IMG/VR virus record: IMGVR_UViG_3300037258_001204
Coordinates: 1-39,456 of that record
Origin: a virus
Direction: 5' to 3' (one strand)
DNA: 39,456 nt
In this document: piece by piece, positions 27,044 through 36,607 of the stretch
Layout: each line of letters opens with the position of its first letter
Numbering within the stretch: the first letter of the stretch is position 1
Program-made: the position numbers and the translations under genes
Notes under the pieces: generated by a model
What the model was told of the DNA's origin: nothing
The model's input: the letters and a program-made list of their open reading frames with translations, nothing else
Database searches by the model: none

Positions 27044-28765
27044 ATGGCGTTATTCAACGTCCTGTTCGACATCGCTGCCCGCACGGCCTCGTTCGAATCA
27101 TCGATGAATCGTATCGAGCAGCGCTTCAACTCCCTCACCAGTCTCGCCAAGGGCGCCGGCGCCGCCATCGGCGTCTCCCTGTCCGTCGAAGGCATCGTTT
27201 CCAAGTTCAACCAGGTCCTGGATTCCGCGCAGCAGATCTCCCGCGCCATGGATCGGATCGGCGCGAGCTCGGAGTCGCTTAGCCAGCTGCGCTACGCCGC
27301 CGGTACCGCGGGCGTGAGCTTCGAGCAGCTCAGCACGTCGCTTTCGAAAATGCAGCGCACGATCAGCCAGAGCAACGGCGATGACACCGTGTTTGCAAAG
27401 ATCGGCGTCGACCTGGGCAAGCTCAAGACCCTTTCGCCCGACAAGCAGTTCGAGGCCATCGCCGAGGCGATCTCCCGCATCAAGGATCCGTCCGATCGCG
27501 CCAACGCGGCGATCGCGATTTTCGGCCGCTCCGGGGCCGATCTCCTGCCGCTGCTGACGCAGGGCGCCTCGGGCATCGAAAAGCTGCGCAAAGAATCCGA
27601 CACGCTCGGACAGACCCTCGACAAGCTGACGACCAAAAATCTTGCCGATGCGAAGGTCGCGATCGACAAGATGGATAAATCCTGGAATGCGCTGTTCACG
27701 ACCGTCGCCGCCAAGGTCGCGCCGGCGCTCACGGCGCTGGCCGATAACCTGCGCAAGCTCGCCGGCGGCGCCACCGATGTCGAGAAACTGCAGCAGCGCC
27801 TGCAGAGCCTTGAGGCGATGCTCAGCGGCGGCCGCACCAACGCGCGCGAGATCCCGGCCATTAAGGCCACGATCGATGCGGTGAAGCAGCAGCTGGCCGA
27901 CGCGCAGGAGCTCACCGAAAACAAGCTCACACCCGTCGACATCTCCGACGTATTGACCAAGGCGCTCGGCTTCGGACCGGACCAGCTGCAGGAGATCCAC
28001 ATCTCGGCGACGCGGATGGAGACCAGCGTCCAGGACATCATCCGCGAGTATTACCTGGGCCTGCAGGACAGTACCCAAAGCGAAGTCGAGCACTTCGAAT
28101 CGAAGTACACCGAATTTAAATTTCAGATCAATCAGCTGCTCGGCGCGGGTCTGATCAGCCCGACCACAGCGCAGCAGCGGACCGATGCTTTCATCGCCGA
28201 CAACCTGCTGCCGAACCTGCAGGAGATCCAGCCGCGTTTTCAGATGATGCAGACCGAGGCCCAGAAAACCTGGGCGGCGATCACCGACGCGGAGCACGCG
28301 GCCAGCGTGCAGATGGCCAACTCGTTCGAGCAGTTTTTCGCCAATCCGATGAAAACCGGCCTCAAGGGCCTGGGCGAGGCGTTCATTCAGACCATCGATC
28401 AGATGGTAGCTAAGGAGGCAACGCTCAAGCTCTTCGGCTCGGACTCGAGCAGCGGCGTGCTCGGTTCGATGTTTTCCAGCCTGTTCAGCTTCTTCGGCGG
28501 CCACATGGCCGACGGCGGTCCCTTAAGCGCAGGCAAGTGGTACATCGCCGGCGAGCACGGGCCGGAGCCGATCTGGGGCGGCGGATCCGGAGCGTACGCG
28601 GCTGGCTACGGCGGAGGCGCCAGCGCACCGATCAGCGTCACATTTCAGGTCGACGCCCGTGGCGCCACGCAGGATGCCGTCCAGATGCTGCCCGGGGCCA
28701 TGAAGCAGGCCTCCGATAACGCAGTGCAGCGCGTGATCGACCTGCGCCGGCGAGGCCAGCTGTGA
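27044..28765 (+). CDS. Tail tape measure protein
   Basis: A 573-aa protein, mostly alpha-helical: FDIAARTASFESSMNRIEQR, then long coiled segments (about 40-440). A Gly-rich hydrophobic C-terminus follows (GSMFSSLFSFFGGHMADGGP, then WYIAGEHGPEPIWG and QVDARGATQDAVQMLPGAMK). The C-terminal pattern is that of lambda-family tape measures. Tail length scales with this protein at about 0.15 nm per residue, predicting a short siphophage tail of roughly 85 nm. Stop overlaps the next GTG. Confidence 0.9.
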   Translation: MALFNVLFDIAARTASFESSMNRIEQRFNSLTSLAKGAGAAIGVSLSVEGIVSKFNQVLDSAQQISRAMDRIGASSESLSQLRYAAGTAGVSFEQLSTSLSKMQRTISQSNGDDTVFAKIGVDLGKLKTLSPDKQFEAIAEAISRIKDPSDRANAAIAIFGRSGADLLPLLTQGASGIEKLRKESDTLGQTLDKLTTKNLADAKVAIDKMDKSWNALFTTVAAKVAPALTALADNLRKLAGGATDVEKLQQRLQSLEAMLSGGRTNAREIPAIKATIDAVKQQLADAQELTENKLTPVDISDVLTKALGFGPDQLQEIHISATRMETSVQDIIREYYLGLQDSTQSEVEHFESKYTEFKFQINQLLGAGLISPTTAQQRTDAFIADNLLPNLQEIQPRFQMMQTEAQKTWAAITDAEHAASVQMANSFEQFFANPMKTGLKGLGEAFIQTIDQMVAKEATLKLFGSDSSSGVLGSMFSSLFSFFGGHMADGGPLSAGKWYIAGEHGPEPIWGGGSGAYAAGYGGGASAPISVTFQVDARGATQDAVQMLPGAMKQASDNAVQRVIDLRRRGQL

Positions 28766-30375
28766 CCGACTTCGTCTTTCCGCCCTGGGCTCGCTGCTCC
28801 AATGCCCAGTATACGGCGGTCTCCAACACGGGCGTTTCCCGGTCGGTGTTCACCGGGGCGACGCGCTCGATCGGCCGCACCGGCGATCGCCTGCTGGTGT
28901 CGTTCAACGTGCTGGGCGCCAGCGATCGCGCCGGCAGTGCCGAGCGCGCTGCGGTGCGCGCCGTGCGCCTGGCGCTGCGAGGGCAGGGCAATCGCCTCTT
29001 CTGGGGCGACCCGTCCTATGCGGCCCGTGGCAGCTTCCCGGACGGGGAGCTGCTGCAGAACTACCAGTTCCTGCAGGGCACCACGGGATGGACGGCCGGC
29101 GCGACGGGCGGCTCGGACCTGTCCGCAATCTCCGCCAGCGACAACGTGCTGCGCATCCTGCGCGTGGACGCCTCGCCCGTTCCCCAGGCCTACCAGACGG
29201 TCGCCTGCATCCAGTACGCGCCCTACGTGGCGCGCGCGCACGGGATGAACGGCCGCGGCAACCCACCGCGCATGCAGCTCATCGATGGCACCTACGTCGG
29301 CGGCGGAGTCTCCACGCTTGCCCTGGGCCCGGGCATGATCATCGCCTCGCTGGTGCCATTGAACACGCAGGCCACGATCGGCCTGTACAGCTCCTCGGGC
29401 GACGGCGCCTATTTTCCCGGCGACTACAACGAATATCCCTATGCGTCGCTGACGCGCTGCATCCTGTCCGACGGCGGGGGCAACGCGGTCCAGTTTTCCG
29501 ACCAGCTGGATAATGCGGCCTGGACCAAGGCGGCGCTGGGCGTTACGGCCAACGCGACCAACGCGCCGGACGGTACCGCGACCGCGGACGCCCTGATTCC
29601 CACGACCGCGAGCTCGCAGCACAGCATCGCTCAATCGGTGACCGGTGCGGCGCAGGGCACCGACTGGTCCGTGTGCGGAGCATTCAAGGCTGACGGCTAC
29701 AACTTCGTCGCCCTGCAGATCCTCGAGGCCTCCGGCAGCACGGTCGTCAATCAGACGTTCAATCTGAACACCGGCGCGATCGGCGCCACGGCGAACACAG
29801 GCGCCGGCTGGAGCAACCGCCGCGCGTTCATCTCCTCGCTGGGCAACGGCTGGTATTACTGCTGCCTGGTCGCACACAAGGGCAGCGGCACCGGCACCGT
29901 AACTCCGGCGGCGCTCTCCTGCAGCACCGACTCGGTCGCCAATTTCGCGGGCAACGGGACGTCTGGCACCTTCGGCTGGCGCCTCACCTTCGCACAGTCC
30001 TCCGTGCCGCAGCGCCTGGTAGCGAGTACGACCGCCGTGAATGCCTCGGCGCAGGCGACCGGTGCGATCTACGTGAAGGGACTGCCGGCGAGCACCAACG
30101 GGCTGCTGCTGCCCGGCGACATCATCCAGTCGGGCAACGAGATCAACTGTGCGATCTCGGCACTGAATTCGGATGCGGCGGGCCTGGGCTATCTGGCGCT
30201 CTATCGTCCCTTCAAAAATGCGCCGGCGGATGATTCCCCGATCATCGTGACGCGCCCGATGGGCCGATTCGTGCTCACAGCGAACGATCAGAGCCAGGGC
30301 AACACGCACTGGCAGGACTCGCCCGGGATTTTCACCGACTACACGTTCGAGATCGAGGAGGCGCTCGATGTATGA
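28762..30375 (+). CDS. Distal tail protein with carbohydrate-binding-like inserts
   Basis: A 537-aa protein after the tape measure, where siphophages encode the distal tail protein. The N-terminal 85 residues (DFVFPPWARCSNAQYTAVSN ... LRGQGNRLFWGDPSYAARG) and the last 70 (IVTRPMGRFVLTANDQSQGN, FTDYTFEIEEAL) form one tail domain. In between are two beta-sandwich-like regions (ELLQNYQFLQGTTGWTAG; FSDQLDNAAWTKAALGVTAN, GWSNRRAFISSLGNGWYYCC) resembling carbohydrate-binding modules. It likely forms the tail-tip ring and contributes to host-surface contact. Confidence 0.7.
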   Translation: MTDFVFPPWARCSNAQYTAVSNTGVSRSVFTGATRSIGRTGDRLLVSFNVLGASDRAGSAERAAVRAVRLALRGQGNRLFWGDPSYAARGSFPDGELLQNYQFLQGTTGWTAGATGGSDLSAISASDNVLRILRVDASPVPQAYQTVACIQYAPYVARAHGMNGRGNPPRMQLIDGTYVGGGVSTLALGPGMIIASLVPLNTQATIGLYSSSGDGAYFPGDYNEYPYASLTRCILSDGGGNAVQFSDQLDNAAWTKAALGVTANATNAPDGTATADALIPTTASSQHSIAQSVTGAAQGTDWSVCGAFKADGYNFVALQILEASGSTVVNQTFNLNTGAIGATANTGAGWSNRRAFISSLGNGWYYCCLVAHKGSGTGTVTPAALSCSTDSVANFAGNGTSGTFGWRLTFAQSSVPQRLVASTTAVNASAQATGAIYVKGLPASTNGLLLPGDIIQSGNEINCAISALNSDAAGLGYLALYRPFKNAPADDSPIIVTRPMGRFVLTANDQSQGNTHWQDSPGIFTDYTFEIEEALDV

Positions 30376-30604
30376 GGCGCTGGTGTACTTCGACGGGCCG
30401 CTTTCGCGCTGGAGCGGCAAGCCGGACGAGCGCGAGATTATCTGGCGCTGCGAACGGCGCGTCCGCGCATTCGCGATCGGAGCAGCGCGCGCCCGGGCGC
30501 GCAGCCTGACCGGATGCGGCTGGATCGTGCTGCGCGACGGCGTCGTGGTGGCGGGCGAGCTGCCGACGCCGACGGTCGTCCCGGGAGCTGCGGCCGCGCC
30601 CTGA
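30368..30604 (+). CDS. Small tail-region protein, unknown
   Basis: A 78-aa protein starting in the end of the distal-tail gene. MYEALVYFDGPLSRWSGKPD, then RRVRAFAIGAARARARSLTG, GWIVLRDGVVVAGEL. Small mixed alpha/beta, basic, with an Ala/Pro tail. No family recognised; flanked tightly by tail genes, so possibly a tail assembly factor. Confidence 0.55.
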   Translation: MYEALVYFDGPLSRWSGKPDEREIIWRCERRVRAFAIGAARARARSLTGCGWIVLRDGVVVAGELPTPTVVPGAAAAP

Positions 30605-31264
30605 ATGAGCCGGTTTGTATCAACACTCAATGCGGCCGCGATCACGCAGCCGCACATCGACTACGTGCTCTTTCTGGAGCTCGACTTCGTCTCGGGCACC
30701 ATCTACTGCAGCACGGCGGACCGGTCTTTCACCTGGGGCGGCAACACCTGGCTGCCCCTCGGCAAGCTGGCATCGCTCACGGATCTATCCGAGACAACGG
30801 ACATCAGCAGCCAGAAACTGCAGTTCACGCTCGCAGGCGTGGATCCGAGCCTGATCAACACCACGCTCGGCGAGAAGTATCACAACCGCACGGCCGAGAT
30901 GTACGTCGGACTTCTGGACCGGGTGAACTACCAGCTGATCGATACGCCCGAGTCGATCTGGTCAGGGCTCATGGACGTACTGACGATCAGTGCGCAGCCC
31001 AACACGGCGCAGATCATCCTCGATTGTGAAAACCGCCTGGTGCTCTGGAATCAGGCCTCCGGCTGGCTCTACACGCAGGAGCATCAGCGATTGATCGATG
31101 CGACCGACAATTTCCTGGACCAGGTCAACACGCTCGCGAGCAAGGCAGTCGTGTGGGGCAATTCAGGAGTCAACACCGGTCCCGGCTACACCGCCGCCGG
31201 AACGCGCTTCTCGCTCTTCGGGCCCGACACGGCGGTCCGTTCGAACGTCCTGGGCGTGAGGTAG
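30605..31264 (+). CDS. Tail hub-associated protein (DUF2163/gpL-like)
   Basis: A 219-aa protein: PHIDYVLFLELDFVSGTIYC, FTWGGNTWLPLGKLASLTDL, SSQKLQFTLAGVDPSLINTT, EMYVGLLDRVNYQLIDTPES. The layout (beta domain reading 'x-F-x-W-G-G-N-x-W') and the place between distal tail protein and the NlpC/P60-like gene match the gpL / DUF2163 class of tail-tip proteins, which link the hub to the tube. Starts right after the previous stop. Confidence 0.7.
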   Translation: MSRFVSTLNAAAITQPHIDYVLFLELDFVSGTIYCSTADRSFTWGGNTWLPLGKLASLTDLSETTDISSQKLQFTLAGVDPSLINTTLGEKYHNRTAEMYVGLLDRVNYQLIDTPESIWSGLMDVLTISAQPNTAQIILDCENRLVLWNQASGWLYTQEHQRLIDATDNFLDQVNTLASKAVVWGNSGVNTGPGYTAAGTRFSLFGPDTAVRSNVLGVR

Positions 31265-31268
31265 ACCG

Positions 31269-31679
31269 ATGAGATTTCCAGACTGGCCGCAGCGCCTCGA
31301 CGCAGCGATCGAGGTCGCGCGATCGCTGCCGTTTGCCTACGGCACGCACGACTGCTGTCTGTTCGCGGCCGACGTCGTCCTTGCCGTCACCGGCGAGGAC
31401 CACGCCGCGCAGCTGCGCGGTACCTACACCAGCGAACAGGACGCCCAGGCGCTGCTCGAGCAGCTCGGAGGGCTTGAGGCCTTCGTGCGCTCAAAGCTCG
31501 GCGAGCCGATACACGTCGCCATGGCCGGCCGCGGCGACATCATGCTGGCCGACGCGCCGCCGCCGGCGACGCTCTCGGGCCTGGGCGTGTGCATCGGGCT
31601 TCGATGCGCGTTTGCCGACACCCGCGGCCTGGCGTTCATCCCGCGCCAGCGCTGCCGTCTGGCCTGGAAGATCTCCTAG
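31269..31679 (+). CDS. DUF6950 / NlpC-P60-like tail protein
   Basis: A 136-aa protein: FPDWPQRLDAAIEVARSLPF, AYGTHDCCLFAADVVLAVTG, and a later GRGDIMLAD. The HDC motif gives the candidate catalytic Cys, and the 'GD-I' strand fits a minimal NlpC/P60 papain-like fold (DUF6950). In lambda, gpK at this position is a tail-tip peptidoglycan peptidase. It may help local cell-wall opening at DNA entry. The usual catalytic His region is not obvious, so activity is uncertain. Confidence 0.75.
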   Translation: MRFPDWPQRLDAAIEVARSLPFAYGTHDCCLFAADVVLAVTGEDHAAQLRGTYTSEQDAQALLEQLGGLEAFVRSKLGEPIHVAMAGRGDIMLADAPPPATLSGLGVCIGLRCAFADTRGLAFIPRQRCRLAWKIS

Positions 31680-34600
31680 ATGCCCGCAGCGATCGCCTTC
31701 GTCGCCGACATCATCGTCGACCTGATTCCCTACGGCGTCACTGAGCTCGGCTACGCGGTCATCTATACCGCCGTGTCGGTGGCCGCCACCATCGGGCTGA
31801 GCGCGGCCGCCCAGGCGCTGGCCGGCAAAAAGGGCTCGGCGGGGATTGCATCGCGCGACGTGACAGTGCGAGGCACGATCTCGCCGCGCCAGATCATCTA
31901 CGGCGAAGCGCGCACCGGCGGCGTGCTGATCTATTACGGCCTCGGCGGCCCGAACGGCGCGTTCCTGTTTTTCGTCATCGCGCTCGCCGGGCACCAGTGC
32001 GACACGATCGAGGATGTCTGGCTCGACGGCCGAGTGGTCAAGAGCTCGGAGATCAACCCGTCGACCGGAGTGGTCGCAACGACGGCCTCCAACGGGTCGT
32101 TCTACGACGGCGCCACCGCGACGCTGAGCATTTACAAGCACACCGGTACCTCGGCGCAGGCCTCCGATGCGACGATGAATACCTACATCCCGGAGTGGGA
32201 CAGCACGCACCGCGGCGCGGGGATCGCCTACATCGTGCTGAACATGTCGCATAGTGAGCACTGCTATCCGGACGGTGCGCCCTCCAACATCTTCGCCCTG
32301 GTGCGCGGCCGGCGCCTCTACGACCCGCGGCTGGACTCTACCAACGGCGGCAGCGGCTCGCACCGCGTGAACGACGCGACGAGCTGGACCTGGTCGGGCA
32401 ACTGGGCCCTGGCCGTGCGCGATTATCTGGCCGGCGGCAGCATCTACTACGACGTCGCCACGCCAAATCCAATGCTCACGATCGCCGAGAGCAATGCGCG
32501 GATCGACGACTCGTTCACGATCACGGCCGCCAATCACGCGGACGAGGTCATCACTGTGCCGGCGCCGGTGCTGTCTGGCACGACGAACTGGACCAACGCG
32601 AGCGCCGCCGTCGTGGGCACCGGGACGCAGTTCACCTACCAGCTGGCCGTCGGCAATATGCTGCTCGGGCCCGACGGGCTTTGGTACACGGTGCTTTCGA
32701 TCACCGATGACACGCACCTGTCGCTGACGGCGAATTTCGCCGGGACCACGACGACCTCTGGACAGACCACGCAGTGGAACACGACGGCCTCGGCCACGAC
32801 CACGCAGGCGCGCTACACGGCCGACGGGCAGCTCTCCTGCGGAGACACGCACGCGACCAATATCACCGCGCTGCTGAGCGCTGGCATCGGCCACCTGACC
32901 TATGCGAAGGGCAAGTATCGGATCTACGCCGGAGTCTATGACGCCCCGGTCATCTCGCTCGGGCCCGATGATCTGACCGGTTCGGTCGAGGTAGCCACGC
33001 ACCCGACGGGCGAGGATCTCTACAACCTGGTCAGCGGCACCTTTTACGACGAGATCCGCGGCTGGCAGCAATCGACGTTCCCGGCCCAGCAATCGGCCGC
33101 GTACCAGGCTGACGACGGAGGCGTATTCCCCCGCAACGTCGATCTGCCCATGACGCGCACCAGCTGGCGCTGCCAGCGCATCGCCAACGTTCTGCTGCAG
33201 CAGTCGCGGAATAAGACCGCCGTGACGCTGTCGGGCTGCGGACCTGCCGCGATGAACATCGTGACCTGGGAGACCTTCAACCTCACGATTCCCGAGTACA
33301 GCTGGGTGAACCAGGTGCTGCGCTGCCTCACCTGGAAACTGCTCGCGTCCGGCTACGTCGAGATCACGGCGCGGATCGAAGCGAGCGGCGCATATGCCGA
33401 TCTGCCGACTAACCAGTATCAGATTCTGGCTGGCAACTCGGCGCCGACAATCAGCATGAAACTGCCGGATCCGCCGACCGGCCTGTCGGCGCAGACCGTC
33501 TACGGCGCGATGCTCTTCGTGGTCACGATGCCCACGAATTTCGGCGCCGGTAGTGTTATCGAGCTGTGGGAATCCAATAGCGCGACGCCTTTCTCGGGCG
33601 CCACGAAGGTCGGCGATTTTCAAAGCAGCGTGATCACATATAGCAAGGTCGATGCTATTCCGCGCTTCTACTGGGTGCGCGTGCGCGATCGCTGGGGAAA
33701 TGTCTCGACCACGTTCCCCGCATCCAACGGCCTGCAGGCCGTGGCCGCCATGCCCGGGTATACGCTCAAGGCGATCGCCAACTGCAACGCCTTTGCGACC
33801 CAGGCGATTGCCACCGGTGCAACCACCGCCTGGTCGACGCATGTCTGCCAGTCGAATCAGTCCTACGCCGGCGGTGTCTTCTGCACCTTTACCATGAATC
33901 CGGCGACCGACAACGTCGCCTGCGGTCTCTCGAGCGCGCCGGCCTCGGGCGCCTCGGCGTTTTCGCTATTCACCGCCGGATGGGGAGTCGGCGCTGGCCT
34001 GGGCGCGGCGCCAATTTTCAACGGCAACGTCCTGACCGCCGGCGCGGCGCCGTCGATCGCAGATGAATTCACGACCTTTTTCGACGGCTTCTGGTGGCAG
34101 TGGCTGCGCAACGGCGTGCTCGTGCACCAGGAATATCAGCCTGACAATGTGACGCCGTTCTTTCTGTTCGGCGACATGCATGAGCCGGGCGCGCAGATCG
34201 CGAATATTGCCTTCGGCCCGGTCACGCAGTCCTCGCCCAACCCTTTCAGGGCCACCGGCAACGCGGTAACGCACGACTCCACCGCGGCGAAGGTTGGCGG
34301 GTCCGCTGCGTTCGATTCGACGGTCGTGAGCATCAATGGCTATATCACGGCCCACGTCCAGGGCAAGCCGATCTTCCCGAGCAAGTCGCTGATCATCGGC
34401 CTGGCGACGATCACAAACCCGAGCGTCGCCAACATTTTCGCGACGCCGCTGATCGCGATTGAACTGGACGCGGCGGCCGGCAATTACAAGGTCATCACGG
34501 CCGGCACGACGGCCGCGACCATCGGCGGCACACCGGCGGCGACCGATCTGCTCGTGGTCGACTTCGACGGCAGCAATGCCCACTGCACGATCAACGGGCA

Positions 34601-35177
34601 GCTGCTCGACACTCGGGCGATCTTTCCGTCCGCCCAGCCGCTGTTCGGCTTCATCGCTTTCAAGGACGCCGGCGGCGCGCTGTCGTTCCTATCGTTCGGG
34701 CCAGGCACGACGCCTGACACTGTGCCGACCGCCTCGATCGATCCGAACGCGGCGACCGATGTCTACGTTTCGCTTGTGGCCGGCCCGGTCAACGTGTACG
34801 ACGGCACCGGCACGCACTCGACGCAGGTCACGTCGGTCTCCGTGCCCGCCTATCCGCAGGCGATCAACATCATCGTGACAGCAACCGGCGGCGCCGACGA
34901 GACCGCTGCGGCGGGAACTCAGGGCAGCACCTGCGCGGCAATTCTTAACTCGAGCAGCACCGCCTCGATCATGAGCGTGCCCAACACGGTCGCTCGCAAC
35001 GCGAGCACCGGGGATCCGGAGGCGACGAACAGTTTTGCGCTCGAGCGGCAGTTTTCCGTGGCGGCAAATACGCCCGTCACCTACTACCTGAATGCCCAGG
35101 GCATGGGTTTTTCGGCTGCCGGCTCGGTCTGCAACATCGCCAACGTGATGCTCAAGGCCGAGGTACTCAAGCGATGA
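31680..35177 (+). CDS. Central tail tip / host-specificity protein (gpJ-like)
   Basis: A 1165-aa protein, the largest in the window. The N-terminal 60 residues contain hydrophobic helices (YGVTELGYAVIYTAVSVAAT) and a Gly/Ala stretch (IGLSAAAQALAG). The hub domain then begins: VRGTISPRQIIYGEARTGGV, FVIALAGHQCDTIEDVWLDG, VLNMSHSEHCYPDGAPSNIF, VRDYLAGGSIYYDVATPNPM. An FnIII-like region near 600-680 (LPDPPTGLSAQTVYGAMLFV) and lectin-like C-terminal sandwiches (WWQWLRNGVLVHQEYQ; DLLVVDFDGSNAHCTINGQL) follow. It should form the tail-tip trimer that recognises the host receptor. ATG overlaps the previous stop. Confidence 0.85.
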   Translation: MPAAIAFVADIIVDLIPYGVTELGYAVIYTAVSVAATIGLSAAAQALAGKKGSAGIASRDVTVRGTISPRQIIYGEARTGGVLIYYGLGGPNGAFLFFVIALAGHQCDTIEDVWLDGRVVKSSEINPSTGVVATTASNGSFYDGATATLSIYKHTGTSAQASDATMNTYIPEWDSTHRGAGIAYIVLNMSHSEHCYPDGAPSNIFALVRGRRLYDPRLDSTNGGSGSHRVNDATSWTWSGNWALAVRDYLAGGSIYYDVATPNPMLTIAESNARIDDSFTITAANHADEVITVPAPVLSGTTNWTNASAAVVGTGTQFTYQLAVGNMLLGPDGLWYTVLSITDDTHLSLTANFAGTTTTSGQTTQWNTTASATTTQARYTADGQLSCGDTHATNITALLSAGIGHLTYAKGKYRIYAGVYDAPVISLGPDDLTGSVEVATHPTGEDLYNLVSGTFYDEIRGWQQSTFPAQQSAAYQADDGGVFPRNVDLPMTRTSWRCQRIANVLLQQSRNKTAVTLSGCGPAAMNIVTWETFNLTIPEYSWVNQVLRCLTWKLLASGYVEITARIEASGAYADLPTNQYQILAGNSAPTISMKLPDPPTGLSAQTVYGAMLFVVTMPTNFGAGSVIELWESNSATPFSGATKVGDFQSSVITYSKVDAIPRFYWVRVRDRWGNVSTTFPASNGLQAVAAMPGYTLKAIANCNAFATQAIATGATTAWSTHVCQSNQSYAGGVFCTFTMNPATDNVACGLSSAPASGASAFSLFTAGWGVGAGLGAAPIFNGNVLTAGAAPSIADEFTTFFDGFWWQWLRNGVLVHQEYQPDNVTPFFLFGDMHEPGAQIANIAFGPVTQSSPNPFRATGNAVTHDSTAAKVGGSAAFDSTVVSINGYITAHVQGKPIFPSKSLIIGLATITNPSVANIFATPLIAIELDAAAGNYKVITAGTTAATIGGTPAATDLLVVDFDGSNAHCTINGQLLDTRAIFPSAQPLFGFIAFKDAGGALSFLSFGPGTTPDTVPTASIDPNAATDVYVSLVAGPVNVYDGTGTHSTQVTSVSVPAYPQAINIIVTATGGADETAAAGTQGSTCAAILNSSSTASIMSVPNTVARNASTGDPEATNSFALERQFSVAANTPVTYYLNAQGMGFSAAGSVCNIANVMLKAEVLKR

Positions 35178-35620
35178 TCGCCGTGAGTTTCTACGACAAA
35201 GCGACCGGGCTTTTCACCGGCCGCCGCCTGGTGAGCACGCACGACGGCGCGCTCGAGATCAATACGCCCGAGGGCTGCGCGGCCATGGACGGCGAGCATG
35301 ATCACCTGTCCAGCAAGGTCGACCTGTCGGATCCGAGCAATCCGAAAGTCGTCGACTACCAGCCGCCGGCGCCCTCGAATGATCACGAATGGAACGCCGA
35401 TACCAAACGCTGGCAGCTCAAGACGGCGGCACAGGCGCTGCTCGACTCCAGGCAGCGCGCGACCTGGGCAATCCGCTCGCTCGAGGCCTCGCAGCCGCGC
35501 TGCCTGCGCGAGCTCGCCCTGGCGCTGCATCGAAACGATGCCGGCGGCGCGGCCGCGGCCGCAGTCCGCCTGCAGGGCCTCGACGATCAGATTGCGAAGC
35601 ATCGCGAGACGCTGAAGTAG
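35174..35620 (+). CDS. Tail-tip accessory protein
   Basis: A 148-aa protein, ATGA overlap with the hub gene. The N-terminal half is a beta domain (AVSFYDKATGLFTGRRLVST, EINTPEGCAAMDGEHDHLSS), and the second half is helical (WQLKTAAQALLDSRQRATWA, LALALHRNDAGGAAAAAV-like). It resembles the small proteins after the last tail or fibre gene that act as assembly factors or fibre chaperones. Exact role unknown. Confidence 0.6.
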   Translation: MIAVSFYDKATGLFTGRRLVSTHDGALEINTPEGCAAMDGEHDHLSSKVDLSDPSNPKVVDYQPPAPSNDHEWNADTKRWQLKTAAQALLDSRQRATWAIRSLEASQPRCLRELALALHRNDAGGAAAAAVRLQGLDDQIAKHRETLK

Positions 35621-35626
35621 GCGCCC

Positions 35627-36112
35627 GTGAACCTGGTGCTTCAAAGGCTGACGCCGAATGCCGTGGCGACGCAAGGCCTTTTGTCCGGACTTCCCCGGCA
35701 GCTCTTTTCGATCGAGCTGCCTTGGCACAATAACGATGCCAATCGGTCGTGCGTGCCGGCGGGCGTCTTCGACCTGGTCCCGTATCTCTCGCCGAAGCAC
35801 GGGCGCACCTACTGCCTGCGCAACGCCGAGCTCAAGATCCTCGGCGCCGGGATTCTCACGCCCGCGCAGGTCGCGGCTGGCTACCGCAGTTTATGCGAAC
35901 TGCACTCAGCGAACTGGGCGGCCGAGCTGCGCGGCTGCATCGCCTTCGGATTCGAATCGCACCCGATGCTCGATCCGCTCACAGGCCGCGTCGAGCCGGC
36001 GGTCGAGCACAGCGGCGATGCGATCGAGTACCTGCTCGAGCAGCTCGAGTGGGCGACGGCCGCGCACACGCTGACGATCGAGGATCTGGCCCCGCCGTCG
36101 GCGCCCGCGTGA
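35627..36112 (+). CDS. DUF5675 family protein (lysis-module candidate)
   Basis: A 161-aa protein: FSIELPWHNNDANRSCVPAG, VFDLVPYLSPKHGRTYCLRN, then GCIAFGFESHPMLDPLTG. The 'ELPW.(D/N)N....SC(I/V)PAGVY....SPK.GR' pattern is DUF5675, found in phage lysis or tail-end clusters. Biochemical role unknown; some members are proposed to act on the cell wall, which I infer from context only. It is one of two candidates for the missing endolysin. The stop overlaps the next GTG. Confidence 0.75.
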   Translation: MNLVLQRLTPNAVATQGLLSGLPRQLFSIELPWHNNDANRSCVPAGVFDLVPYLSPKHGRTYCLRNAELKILGAGILTPAQVAAGYRSLCELHSANWAAELRGCIAFGFESHPMLDPLTGRVEPAVEHSGDAIEYLLEQLEWATAAHTLTIEDLAPPSAPA

Positions 36113-36378
36113 CGGGCGCCCAGTCGAGCGACGACGGCCGCTACACGCTCGAGGAGTGGCAGCGCTATCAGCGCATGCAGGCCATTAAGGCGGATCTCGA
36201 CGCGGACATCGGGAAGCGCGACGAGGAAACAAAACGGGCGATCAAAGAAGCGGTAGACGAATGGCTCGATGAGAAATTCGCGCAGGTCGGCAAGTGGACG
36301 GTGCGCGGGATCATCGTGACGCTCTTCGGCGCCGCGGTGTGGTTCATCGTCTGGTCGAGGGGCCTGAGATTCCCCTGA
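36109..36378 (+). CDS. Coiled-coil membrane protein, XhlA/holin-like
   Basis: An 89-aa protein starting at GTG (GTGA overlap). Residues about 12-55 are a charged helix (YTLEEWQRYQRMQAIKADLD, KRDEETKRAIKEAVDEWLDE), followed by one transmembrane helix near the C-terminus (GIIVTLFGAAVWFIVW). One-span proteins with an N-terminal coiled coil are typical haemolysin XhlA-like partners of holins. Probably part of the lysis cassette. Confidence 0.65.
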   Translation: MTGAQSSDDGRYTLEEWQRYQRMQAIKADLDADIGKRDEETKRAIKEAVDEWLDEKFAQVGKWTVRGIIVTLFGAAVWFIVWSRGLRFP

Positions 36379-36445
36379 CGCTCGAACAGTGCTCTGTGCG
36401 CAAGCTGGACGCGCTCGATTTGTCCAGCACCAGGAGGAGGATCAC

Positions 36446-36607
36446 ATGCTGACCTACATCATCATCGCCGCCGTGGGCGTCGCCGCAGGACTGCTCATCG
36501 GCATCAACAATCCGACGCTGGCCGCCTCGGTCAAGAAGGCACTCGTTAGCGATGCCAGCAAGCTCGACGCTGCTCTGGCCACGGTGCGGGCCAAGCTCGG
36601 CAAGTGA
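36446..36607 (+). CDS. Small membrane protein in lysis cassette
   Basis: A 53-aa protein with a very strong AGGAGGAGG site. MLTYIIIAAVGVAAGLLIGI is a transmembrane helix, followed by NNPTLAASVKKALVSDASKL and an amphipathic tail. The upstream extension of the frame lacks a ribosome site. One-span topology allows a small holin or antiholin. Its stop overlaps the following GTG. Confidence 0.65.
   Translation: MLTYIIIAAVGVAAGLLIGINNPTLAASVKKALVSDASKLDAALATVRAKLGK

Noticed and set aside
28645-30657. A 670-codon open frame on the minus strand opposite the tape-measure end and distal tail gene
   Set aside because: Arg/Gly/Ala-rich shadow caused by GC-rich third positions of the plus-strand genes; no domains, no ribosome site and no operon on this strand.
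31491-33842. A 783-codon minus-strand open frame opposite the hub gene
   Set aside because: Same high-GC antisense effect; composition unlike a protein (Arg, Gly, Val-rich with no motif), while the plus strand encodes a clear tail-tip protein.
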